Below, one piece after another: positions 15,778 to 21,943 of a stretch of 21,943 bases of DNA. Both the position numbers and the translations under genes were made by a program. Numbering within the stretch: the first letter of the stretch is position 1; each line of letters starts with the position of its first letter. The stretch spans positions 1 to 21,943 of the forward strand of contig JBKPDV010000023.1 in NCBI GenBank assembly GCA_046728075.1. The letters are read 5' to 3'. This DNA comes from JBKPDV01 sp046728075. Lineage in GTDB: Bacteria; Acidobacteriota; Thermoanaerobaculia; UBA5066; Gp7-AA6. The notes beneath the pieces are model-generated. The model had not been told where the DNA came from and searched no databases. It worked only from the letters and a program-made list of their open reading frames with translations.

Positions 15778-16779
15778 ATGAAGAAAATGACCTGGATGCT
15801 CTTGATCCTCGGCGGTCTGGTTCTGACGGCGCTTCCCGCATCCGCCGCGCCTTTCCTTCTCGCGCAACACGGACATGGAGGCGGCCATGGCGGCCATGGC
15901 GGGCATGGCGGGCATGGCGGAACGGTGATCGTCGGCGGGGGTTGGGGTTGGGGCTGGGGTTGGGGTTGGGGCTATCCCGGATACTATCCCGGATACGGCT
16001 ACGGATACGAATATGACGCCGCTTATGGCTATGGGCATCCGGTCTGGGCGCGCGTCAAGACGGACGTGGATCCGGAAGAGGCGCGCGTCTATCTCGACGG
16101 AAAACTGATCGGGACCGCCGACGACTTCGACGGCTGGCCGGACTACCTGTACTTGAGGCGCGGGCACTACCGCTTGGAGTTCCGCCTCACCGGCTATGAG
16201 GCTCTGCCAATCGAAGTCGACGCGCACCCGGGAGCCACGATCAAGGTCGACAACCACATGAAAAAGATCCCCGGCGCCCCGCGTGGTTCCTACGACGAGC
16301 CGACCGTCAACCCGGTGCTTCGATATTGGGGTAAGAAAAAGGATTCGGTCGTGCCGATCGAACCGGGCTCCCACGACGGAAGTTACGGGCGGGGCGAACG
16401 ATACCGAGGCGATGACGAGGACGGCGACGCCTATGCTCCTGAACCGGATCGGCCGCTCCCGCCGCGAGACCGGGAGCCTGCCCGGGATTCCGATTGGCGA
16501 GGAGATCGCCGCCCGTCCGATGCGACGGTCGCGGCGCCGCGCGGAGTCTCGACGAGGAGTCGGCTCCAGATGCGGATCGAACCGCCCGACGCTGCCGTCT
16601 ACGTCGACGACCGTTTTGTCGGGACAGCCGAAGAAGTCAACTCTCTCGACAGAGGCGTCGCGGTCTCTCCCGGCAAGCACACGGTGACCGTGTCTCGGCC
16701 GGGATTCAAGGATCGCAGCACGAAGGTTGATGTATCGGCTGGAGGAACCGAAAAAGTCGAGATCTCGCTTTCGCGGTGA
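15778..16779 (+). CDS. Secreted PEGA-domain protein with His/Gly and Gly/Trp-rich region
   Basis: A 333-residue protein. I choose ATG 15778 because it has a GGGAG ribosome-binding site 8 nt upstream and begins a clear signal peptide (MKKMTWMLLILGGLVL, cleavage likely after ASA, residue ~23). The GTG at 15763 would add only five residues before the signal. Next comes a run of HGG repeats (residues ~30-48), then alternating Gly/Trp and a Tyr/Gly-rich stretch. Two PEGA domains follow (about residues 92-162 and 262-333), each with the VYLDGKxIGT / VYVDDRFVGT core, joined by a charged linker. PEGA domains are small extracytoplasmic beta folds found in surface and periplasmic proteins. The His/Gly stretch could bind metal, but this is untested. 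Low-complexity DNA here carries six regularly spaced G-runs. Confidence 0.88.
   Translation: MKKMTWMLLILGGLVLTALPASAAPFLLAQHGHGGGHGGHGGHGGHGGTVIVGGGWGWGWGWGWGYPGYYPGYGYGYEYDAAYGYGHPVWARVKTDVDPEEARVYLDGKLIGTADDFDGWPDYLYLRRGHYRLEFRLTGYEALPIEVDAHPGATIKVDNHMKKIPGAPRGSYDEPTVNPVLRYWGKKKDSVVPIEPGSHDGSYGRGERYRGDDEDGDAYAPEPDRPLPPRDREPARDSDWRGDRRPSDATVAAPRGVSTRSRLQMRIEPPDAAVYVDDRFVGTAEEVNSLDRGVAVSPGKHTVTVSRPGFKDRSTKVDVSAGGTEKVEISLSR
15937..15971 (+). repeat. Six-tract G-run repeat (G-quadruplex potential) inside the PEGA gene
   Basis: Six runs of at least four G begin at 15937, 15944, 15950, 15956, 15962 and 15968, separated by TT or CT on the coding strand. They encode the alternating Gly/Trp segment. 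The spacing meets the usual pattern for an intramolecular G-quadruplex in the coding strand and mRNA. Confidence 0.85.
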
Positions 16780-16788
16780 GGTGCTTTC

Positions 16789-16815
16789 ACGCGGCCCGGC
16801 GGACCCGGGCCGCGT
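16789..16815 (+). terminator. Terminator-like hairpin after the PEGA gene
   Basis: An 11-bp perfect stem (ACGCGGCCCGG, 16789-16799, pairing with 16805-16815) has a 5-nt loop and lies 9 nt after the stop codon. No T-run follows, so it may act with Rho or as a stabilising 3' end rather than as a classical intrinsic terminator. Confidence 0.55.
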
Positions 16816-16844
16816 CTAAGTCGTGATGCCTGTGGGAGTCGTGT

Positions 16845-16865
16845 AAAAAAGAGACGAAGTCCCTC
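16845..16865 (-). terminator. Rho-independent terminator of the tmk-holB unit
   Basis: Read on the minus strand, GAGGGAC (16865-16859) pairs with GTCTCTT around a 3-nt loop; two of the seven pairs are G-U. The stem runs into six consecutive T residues (plus-strand A-run 16845-16850). It lies about 200 nt beyond the holB stop and 1 nt after a small ORF's stop, so the transcript extends past holB. Confidence 0.6.
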
Positions 16866-16866
16866 G

Positions 16867-16962
16867 CTAACGGTCCTGTTGGACGTATACTGCAGGCACT
16901 CGAAGGAATCGACGCGGGGGGGTTCCGGGGAGCCGGCGGCGTTCCTCAATACTGGTCGTCAT
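16867..16962 (-). CDS. Possible small ORF downstream of holB (31 aa)
   Basis: A 31-residue, arginine-rich ORF beginning MTTSIEERRRLPGTPPRR. It has an AAAGG ribosome-binding-like sequence 8 nt before its ATG, and its stop codon lies directly before the minus-strand terminator. The frame stays open further upstream into the end of holB, but no better start is visible there. I do not recognise the product; the ERRR...RFLRVP pattern recalls the first residues of PilZ proteins, and it could be a remnant of one. Its position between holB and the terminator is the main support; it could equally be a non-coding 3' region. Confidence 0.25.
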   Translation of the reverse strand: MTTSIEERRRLPGTPPRRFLRVPAVYVQQDR

Positions 16963-17069
16963 GACCAACGCCTTTTCCGGTAGCTCCCAGGTCCACACTC
17001 TTCCCAGATCCTCCCGATCCCGTCGGCCCCTGACGATCTCCTGCTCGATTCCTTCGAGCCTTCCCCTGA

Positions 17070-18002
17070 CTACCGACTCTCCAGATACAGCCCCACCAGA
17101 ACCTTCTCGAAGTGCAGCCTCCGATTGCCTCGCCTCAGGTCGGGAGGCGCGTCGACGGCCGTGAGGGCACCCCGCACGAGCGCCGCGAAGGGGAGACGGC
17201 GGCCGACCTCGCGGGTGACTCCCGCAACCGCGGGATGCCGCAAAAGATCCGCCGAAGCGGCGCTGGAAACCGCCGCGTCCGCCAGCAGCTCCGAGAGAAG
17301 ACGCGCCGCGGCCTCCTCGCCACGCGCGAGGCGGTCCGCGAGAAGAATCAGCGGAGCGACTCGGCCCGAAAGGAATCCCGCCTCCAGGGCGGCGGCGACT
17401 TCCAGTCGAGTCTGGCGATAGGACTCGAGTGACTCCGCGGCGTCTTCGATTTTCGGTTCGGCAAGAATGAGATCTTCGGCGTCCTCCGCGGAGAACCCGC
17501 GTTCCCTCCACACGGCGCGCTTCTGGCCGCGCGACGGCGAGGGGATCGGGGCCATGGCGCAACGCGAAAGAATCGTCGGCAGCAGCGCCTCCGGCCGTGT
17601 CGTGGTGAGGATCCAGTGGAGATGCTTTCCCGGCTCCTCGAGGGCCTTCAGCAGGGCATTGCCCGCCTCGGGTCCGAGAAGCTCCGCGCGCGAAACGATC
17701 GCGACCCGCCGCGCCGCCTCGTAAGGACGCCCGGCGCCGAAAGCGAGCGCCTCCCGAATGCGATCGACACGGATCCCGACGCCCTCGGCCTCGACGGAAA
17801 ACACGTCCGGATGAAGACCGGCGAAGACTCTCCTGCACGACGAGCACTCCAGATTGGGATCCTCCTCCGGGCAGAGCAGTCGAGCCGCCAGGCGGAAAGC
17901 TTCCTCGCGCAGAGGCTCGGAGGCGGCGCCGCAGAGCAGGAGCGCGCCGGGGAAGTTCTCGGGTTGTTGACCGAGGCGCTCGAGCAACGGCAACCGTGTC
18001 AC
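17070..18002 (-). CDS. holB: DNA polymerase III delta' subunit
   Basis: A 310-residue clamp-loader subunit starting at GTG (complement of 18000-18002), which overlaps the tmk stop by 4 nt. The fold begins LPLLERLGQQPENFPGALLLCG, the degenerate P-loop region of delta', which lacks a working GxxGxGKT Walker A as expected for this non-hydrolysing subunit. A zinc-module-like segment has CPEEDPNLECSSC but only three of the usual four cysteines. The sensor and lid region follows as RVAIVSRAELLGPEAGNALLKALEEP, the strongly conserved AANALLKxLEEP block of delta'/gamma proteins, then a weakly conserved C-terminal domain. The tmk-holB order is a widespread bacterial arrangement that supports the assignment. 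It acts in loading the beta sliding clamp during replication. Confidence 0.93.
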   Translation of the reverse strand: MTRLPLLERLGQQPENFPGALLLCGAASEPLREEAFRLAARLLCPEEDPNLECSSCRRVFAGLHPDVFSVEAEGVGIRVDRIREALAFGAGRPYEAARRVAIVSRAELLGPEAGNALLKALEEPGKHLHWILTTTRPEALLPTILSRCAMAPIPSPSRGQKRAVWRERGFSAEDAEDLILAEPKIEDAAESLESYRQTRLEVAAALEAGFLSGRVAPLILLADRLARGEEAAARLLSELLADAAVSSAASADLLRHPAVAGVTREVGRRLPFAALVRGALTAVDAPPDLRRGNRRLHFEKVLVGLYLESR

Positions 18003-18619
18003 AGCCCAAACCGCTCGGAGAGATGCCGCCAGGTCTGCTCGAACACACGATCCGGATCTTCCGCGGCGGGAATCAGGCGGACGCGGTGCGGCTCGCGCCG
18101 CGCGATCTCGAGGTAAGCGCTGCGAACGCGCCGATGAAACTGCAGGTCCGCCGCCTCGAACCGATCGACGGAGCCGTCGCGCGAGCGGGCGCGAGCCAGA
18201 CCGTCCTCCGGAACGAGGTCGTAGATCAGGGTCAAGTCCGGCACGAGCCCGTCGCGCGCCAAAGCGTCGATCTTTTTCACGAGTTCGGCGTCCAGACCCC
18301 TGCCGGCCTGTTGGTAGGCCTCGGTCGTGTCGGAGAAGCGGTCGCACAGAAGGAACCGGTTGGGCGCGATCGCGCCCTGCAAGAGCTCCCGCACATGTTG
18401 GCGGCGGTCCGCTTCGTAGAGAAGCCACTCGGCGACCGGGTCGAGGTTGCCGTGAGCGACGTCGAGCAGGATCGCCCGGATCTTCTGGCCGATCACCGTG
18501 CCGCCCGGCTCCTTGGTCTCCAGGACCTCGCGCCCGGATCGCCGCAGCTGCTGTGCGGCCATCGCGAGCTGCGTGGATTTGCCGGCGCCCTCGACCCCCT
18601 CGAACGTGACGAATGGCAC
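17999..18619 (-). CDS. tmk: Thymidylate kinase
   Basis: A 206-residue dTMP kinase (dTMP + ATP to dTDP + ADP, pyrimidine nucleotide synthesis). The start is GTG, the complement of 18617-18619. The P-loop GVEGAGKST (G8-T16) lacks the basic residue of yeast-type enzymes and matches the bacterial type II form. TKEPGGT (about 35-41), the ADRRQHV block near 70, the DRFSDTTEAYQ motif (D93-S96) and the arginine-rich LID (ARARSRDGSVDRFE) are all in place. Length and motifs are normal for the family. It is divergent from the phosphatase gene across an 86-nt gap and coupled to holB by a 4-nt overlap. A TAAACT -10-like box lies only about 7 nt before the start, so the message may be nearly leaderless. 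Confidence 0.96.
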   Translation of the reverse strand: MPFVTFEGVEGAGKSTQLAMAAQQLRRSGREVLETKEPGGTVIGQKIRAILLDVAHGNLDPVAEWLLYEADRRQHVRELLQGAIAPNRFLLCDRFSDTTEAYQQAGRGLDAELVKKIDALARDGLVPDLTLIYDLVPEDGLARARSRDGSVDRFEAADLQFHRRVRSAYLEIARREPHRVRLIPAAEDPDRVFEQTWRHLSERFGL

Positions 18620-18677
18620 GGGCGCAGTTTAGTCGAGGCATCGTCTCGACTGCCGAGCAGGACCATGGCCTCTCCGT

Positions 18678-18683
18678 TAACAT
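18678..18683 (+). promoter_or_regulatory. Possible -10 element (TAACAT) for the phosphatase gene
   Basis: TAACAT lies in the 86-nt gap between the divergent tmk and phosphatase genes, 22 nt before the preferred ATG at 18706. It keeps the TA...AT positions of a -10 box. No clear -35 box is found, so this is only a candidate. Confidence 0.2.
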
Positions 18684-18705
18684 TGCCGCCCGCGATGGAT
18701 CCACG

Positions 18706-21303
18706 ATGCCGGCCCTGAACGCTTCGCGAGAGAGCGAGAACGCCAGGGCGGAGCCCTCCCTGAGAACCTGGTTCTACGCGCTCGGTTTTCTCGGCCTGGC
18801 GCTGGCTCTCGTCTCCATCGGCGACATGTTCTCCACGCGCCCCTACGACGGGATCGTCCCCGTTCCCTACGGGCGCGGAGGCATCGAAGTGCGAGCCACG
18901 GTGCCCGGGAGTCCCGCGGCGAAGGCCGGAATTCCGGCGGGCGACTGCGTGATGGGAATTGGCAGGCGAATGGTCCACTCGATCTCGGATGCCTCCGCCG
19001 AGCTGCGGCGGCACCCCATCGGCTCGGTCGTCCCCTACCTCGTCCGGCACGGCCCGTGTCCGGTGACGCCGGGAGCCGCGGAGCCGGCGGAGCTCAAGAC
19101 CGTAATGGTTCGGCTCTCGTCCGAGCGGCTGGGGGGCAAGACCTATCTCTATGCGGCGGTCCTCGGCTTTCTCTTCTTCTTCATCGGCCTCTTTGTCTTT
19201 CGCAATCGGCCCGACGATCGGGCGGCGCGGATTTTCTTCTTGCTCTGCGTCCTCTTTCTGCTCTTCTTCGTCTGCCGGCTGCGGCCCGCCTCCTACTGGT
19301 GGATCGACGTCTTCGTGCAGAACACCGGAACCGTCTCGCTCTTTCTCCTGCCGGCCGTGTTCCTCCATTTCTTCCTGATCTTTCCCCGCCCCAAGCAACT
19401 CATGTTCGCGCGCGCCGACGAGTGGACCGGTCAGCCCGCGGCCGCCTGGAAGCGGCGTCTCCAGGACTTCCTTTCGGCGAGCCCCCAGCTGCTCTACCTG
19501 ATCTATTCGATTCCGCCTCTCGTCTTTCTCTACGACGTGTTCCGCCAGCTCCGCGGCCAGCGCGTGACCGTTCTGTCCGGAGCGCCGCTTTCCTCCTGGA
19601 TCCTGCTGGGGGACTACCTCGTGCTCGGCCTCGCCGCGCTGGCCCACTCGGCGTTCACTCTGGACGACCCGCGCGAGAGGAGGCAGGCCACTCACGTCTT
19701 CATCGGGACCATCCTGGGGACGACGCCCTTTCTGATTCTCGGAATCGTGCTGCCGTCCCTCCTGGGCAACACGGACTATGTCTTCTACGGCATCGTCCCG
19801 ATGATCCTGATCCCGCTGACCTTCGCGTACGCGATCGTCCGCTTCCAGATGCTGAACATCCGGTTCGTGATTCGCCGCACCTTCCTCTACGCGGCCACGA
19901 CGGCCATTCTTTTCGGCTTCTATGCGGTCGTCTTCGCCGTGGCCAACTCCTTTTTCTCCGGCTCCCGGCTGGCTTCTTCGCCGCTCTTCAATTTCGGGTT
20001 TTTCCTCGTCGCTTTGCCGCTGTTCGAGCTCCTTCGCCGGCGTCTCCAGACGCCGCTCGACCGTCTCTTTTTCCGGGACAAGCTCGACTATCAGCAGGCG
20101 CTGCTCGAGATGAGCGAGGCCATCACCGGCGAACTCGACCTGGGCCGCATCGCGGACTATCTGACGGCGAGCGTGACGGCGACGATGCGCGTCGAGAGAG
20201 CGTCCATCTGGGTGCGGGGTCCGAGCGGATGGCTCGACCGGCGTGGACGGCGGGACGATCGAATCTCTCCCGGTGTGGCTCTCCGGCGGCTTCTCCAGAC
20301 AGAGGGGCGGCCGGTGCGGATCGAAGAGCTCTCCCTCCACTTCGCGGATCCGGAAAGCGTGGAGTTTCGGGATCGTCTCTCCCGGGAGGGTCTTCAGCTC
20401 GCGGTGCCGCTCGTCTATCGCGAGCGCCTGATGGGAGTGCTGGCCCTGAACGGAAAGCTCTCCGGCGAGCGGTTCGACCGCGACGATGAAGCGCTCCTGG
20501 CGACGCTCGCCAACCAGGCGGCGCTGGCGATCGAGACGGCGCTTCTCCACGACCAGATGACTCGTCAGGCGGAGCTGGCCCGCGACCTCGAGATCGCGCG
20601 CGACATCCAGTCGAGCCTCCTCCCACGCTCCGTTCCCCTGGTGCCGGGATTCTCGTTTTTGGGCGGGAGCCTGCCGGCCAGGGTCGTCGGAGGCGACTTC
20701 TACGACTTCATTCCTTTCGAAGATCGCTGCCTGGGAATTGTGATCGGGGACGTCTCCGGCAAGTCGGTTCCCGCCTCCCTGCTCATGGTCGCGTCCAAGG
20801 AGATTGTCTACTCGCGGGCCCTGACCACGCGCGACCCCGGAGTGCTCTTCCAGGAGTCCAACCGCAGAATCTATTCGATCAAGCGACGGATGTTCGTCTC
20901 CCTCGGCTATTTTGTGCTCGACCCCGACGCGATGAGTCTGCGGTACGCGATCGGCGGGCAGCCGATGCCGATCCTCATTCGGTCGGGTGACGGCGGTCCT
21001 TGCACTCTCGATCCTCCGGAGCACCGGCTTCCTCTGGGCGCATTCCGAGAGGTCGCTTACGACACGCGGGAGCTCTTCTTGAAGCGAGGGGACCTGATCT
21101 TTTTCTACACCGATGGTTTTTCCGAGGCGATGAACGAATCGATGGATCCCTTCGGAGAAGAGCAGCTGATGCAGTCCGTGGCCCGGCGCTCGGGCGAGCC
21201 GCTGGAGGAGCTGGCCCGCGGCGTCCTTTCGGACATCCGGTCCCACGTGGGGGCCGCGGAGCAGTACGACGACATGACCTTCCTGCTCCTGCGCGTCGAG
21301 TGA
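18706..21303 (+). CDS. Membrane PDZ/GAF PP2C-type serine phosphatase (RsbU/SpoIIE-like)
   Basis: An 865-residue protein; I prefer ATG 18706 because the earlier in-frame ATG at 18613 would overlap the divergent tmk gene. A first transmembrane helix (~22-42) leads to a PDZ-like domain (~58-115; GGIEVRATVPGSPAAKAGIPAGD). A multi-helix membrane region follows (~146-445, about seven hydrophobic segments), then a GAF domain (~462-620), a short coiled coil ending ARDIQSSLLP, and a PP2C/SpoIIE phosphatase. Metal-binding acidic residues are intact: GGDFYDF (D664), GDVSGK (D682), YTDG (D803) and YDDMT (D855/D856). RsbU-type enzymes dephosphorylate anti-anti-sigma factors, so this is likely a sensor phosphatase in a partner-switching pathway; no partner is encoded nearby. 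The PDZ domain suggests sensing of a misfolded or C-terminal peptide outside the membrane, which is inference. Confidence 0.93.
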   Translation: MPALNASRESENARAEPSLRTWFYALGFLGLALALVSIGDMFSTRPYDGIVPVPYGRGGIEVRATVPGSPAAKAGIPAGDCVMGIGRRMVHSISDASAELRRHPIGSVVPYLVRHGPCPVTPGAAEPAELKTVMVRLSSERLGGKTYLYAAVLGFLFFFIGLFVFRNRPDDRAARIFFLLCVLFLLFFVCRLRPASYWWIDVFVQNTGTVSLFLLPAVFLHFFLIFPRPKQLMFARADEWTGQPAAAWKRRLQDFLSASPQLLYLIYSIPPLVFLYDVFRQLRGQRVTVLSGAPLSSWILLGDYLVLGLAALAHSAFTLDDPRERRQATHVFIGTILGTTPFLILGIVLPSLLGNTDYVFYGIVPMILIPLTFAYAIVRFQMLNIRFVIRRTFLYAATTAILFGFYAVVFAVANSFFSGSRLASSPLFNFGFFLVALPLFELLRRRLQTPLDRLFFRDKLDYQQALLEMSEAITGELDLGRIADYLTASVTATMRVERASIWVRGPSGWLDRRGRRDDRISPGVALRRLLQTEGRPVRIEELSLHFADPESVEFRDRLSREGLQLAVPLVYRERLMGVLALNGKLSGERFDRDDEALLATLANQAALAIETALLHDQMTRQAELARDLEIARDIQSSLLPRSVPLVPGFSFLGGSLPARVVGGDFYDFIPFEDRCLGIVIGDVSGKSVPASLLMVASKEIVYSRALTTRDPGVLFQESNRRIYSIKRRMFVSLGYFVLDPDAMSLRYAIGGQPMPILIRSGDGGPCTLDPPEHRLPLGAFREVAYDTRELFLKRGDLIFFYTDGFSEAMNESMDPFGEEQLMQSVARRSGEPLEELARGVLSDIRSHVGAAEQYDDMTFLLLRVE

Positions 21304-21308
21304 AATCC

Positions 21309-21366
21309 GTCCTTGGTCGCTGGTCCTTCGGGGACTAAGGACTGAGGACTAAGGACTAAGGACCTA
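21309..21366 (+). repeat. Heptanucleotide inverted repeat array C (3 units + gap + 5 units)
   Basis: The 5' arm is GTCCTTG, GTCGCTG, GTCCTTC (21309-21329). Two nt later, the 3' arm is GGACTAA, GGACTGA, GGACTAA, GGACTAA, GGACCTA (21332-21366). The AAGGAC within the 3' units pairs with GTCCTT of the first and third 5' units, with G-U pairs at the unit borders and mismatches in the middle unit. It begins 6 nt after the phosphatase stop and lies upstream of the TPR gene. Confidence 0.85.
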
Positions 21367-21407
21367 AAGCCCACAGCTGAGGACAAAACTCCGTAGCCGA
21401 AACGCCG

Positions 21408-21413
21408 TATGAT
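21408..21413 (+). promoter_or_regulatory. Possible -10 element (TATGAT) ahead of the TPR gene
   Basis: TATGAT matches five of six -10 consensus bases and lies about 10 nt before the ATG at 21423. It abuts the AAGGAG ribosome-binding site (21415-21420), which would leave almost no leader. No -35 box is evident. Candidate only. Confidence 0.2.
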
Positions 21414-21422
21414 GAAGGAGAT

Positions 21423-21943
21423 ATGAAGTCTCGACGCCGGCTTCTCGTCTCTCTTGTCGTTGTCGTCCTCGTGGGCGTTGGCGTAGCGGCTGCCCTGTTT
21501 CTGACGAACCGACGGGAGGTCACGACCTCTTCGGCCGAGGCCTACCGCGCGTATCGCGAGGCCATCGAGAACGAGCAGCGTTATTACTTCAAGGATGCCC
21601 GGGTCGGCTTCGCGCGTGCCCTGGAGCGGGACCCCGATTTCGCGATGGCCATCCTCGGGCTCGCTCGAAACTCCGACCGGGAGCAGGCGAAGTCCCTGAT
21701 CGAGAGGGCCAATCGGCAGCGGGATCGGCTGACGGAGCGGGAGCGCCTTCACGTGGAGATGCAGGCCGCTTTCCTGGCGAGCAAGGCGGACGAGGGTTTC
21801 CGCATCGCGAAAACCATTCACGAAAAATACCCGGACGACACTCGGGCCGCCGTGATGCTCGCGGGCCAGGAAATGTCGAAGGGGAACACCGAGCGAGCCC
21901 TCCAGATCTTCTCCGAGCAGATCGCGATCGATCCGAACAATGC
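21423..21943 (+). CDS. Membrane-anchored TPR protein (3' partial)
   Basis: An ATG with AAGGAG 2 nt upstream opens a frame that stays open to the window end (173 full codons). The N-terminus is a signal-anchor: MKSRRR followed by a hydrophobic stretch (about residues 7-28, LLVSLVVVVLVGVGVAAALF). Residues from about 40 on are helical repeats of TPR type. One reads YYFKDARVGFARALERDPDFAMAILGLA, and another (about 145-173) ends ALQIFSEQIAIDPNN. The RLTERERLHVEMQAAFLASK segment between them resembles the TPR tails attached to acidobacterial protein kinases and regulators, but no kinase domain precedes it here. It probably acts as a scaffold at the membrane; the function is unknown. It is co-oriented with the phosphatase gene, separated by array C. 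Confidence 0.8.
   Translation, partial: MKSRRRLLVSLVVVVLVGVGVAAALFLTNRREVTTSSAEAYRAYREAIENEQRYYFKDARVGFARALERDPDFAMAILGLARNSDREQAKSLIERANRQRDRLTERERLHVEMQAAFLASKADEGFRIAKTIHEKYPDDTRAAVMLAGQEMSKGNTERALQIFSEQIAIDPNN

Noticed and set aside
16961..17164. A 67-residue plus-strand ORF over the holB 3' end
   Set aside because: Ser/Pro/Arg-rich with no ribosome-binding site, overlapping the end of holB on the other strand; looks like a shadow.
18493..21246. A 917-residue open frame on the minus strand
   Set aside because: It lies opposite the phosphatase gene, whose PDZ, GAF and PP2C motifs are unmistakable. The antisense product is a low-complexity Glu/Arg/His-rich chain with no domain, a usual shadow of GC-rich coding DNA.
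1..21943. Insertion sequences, transposases, tRNA or rRNA genes
   Set aside because: No transposase-like product, terminal inverted repeat with target duplication, or tRNA/rRNA-like segment was recognised on either strand.

Overview
The window is GC-rich, densely packed bacterial DNA. The gene content suggests an Acidobacteriota-type genome, possibly of the Thermoanaerobaculia/Holophagae kind. The evidence is a large exported PKD protein with divergent InlB-type repeats, a PDZ/multi-TM/GAF/PP2C phosphatase, a TPR protein of the kind often seen with acidobacterial signalling proteins, and a tmk-holB pair. This assignment is an inference from gene style; there is no rRNA or other marker to prove it.

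Layout. (1) 2-3046: the 3' part of a large secreted or surface PKD-domain protein, closed by a strong intrinsic terminator. (2) 3197-15597: a twelve-kilobase surface-glycan cluster, all on the + strand. It holds a radical SAM/SPASM protein, a Wzt/KpsT-type ABC ATPase with a sugar-binding-like tail, a SAM methyltransferase, two GT4-like glycosyltransferases, three stand-alone GT2 glycosyltransferases, a GNAT acyltransferase and a PIG-L deacetylase-GT2 fusion. (3) 15778-16779: a secreted PEGA-domain protein with a His/Gly and Gly/Trp low-complexity region. (4) 17070-18619 on the minus strand: tmk and holB, overlapping by 4 nt, possibly followed by a tiny ORF and a minus-strand terminator. (5) 18706-21303: a PDZ/membrane/GAF/PP2C (RsbU/SpoIIE-like) phosphatase. 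(6) 21423 to the end: the start of a membrane-anchored TPR protein, which runs off the window.

How the genes work together. The glycan cluster is built from short translationally coupled modules, in which genes overlap by exactly 4 nt (GTGA or TTGA) and the downstream gene starts with GTG or TTG. The cluster plausibly builds, modifies (methyl, acyl, deacetyl) and exports a cell-surface polysaccharide. No Wzm-type permease, polymerase or initiating transferase is visible, so part of the pathway must lie elsewhere.

The most unusual signal is not a gene. Four intergenic gaps (4303-4395, 6795-6884, 10192-10251, 21309-21366) each contain an inverted pair of heptanucleotide tandem repeats. The heptamer differs at every locus, but the architecture is the same: a 7-nt period, a 3' arm of five units, a 5' arm of three or five units, and a short loop. 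The arms can fold into long hairpins. At two loci the upstream stop codon is supplied by the repeat, and the repeat ends 5 nt before the next ATG, leaving no room for a Shine-Dalgarno site.
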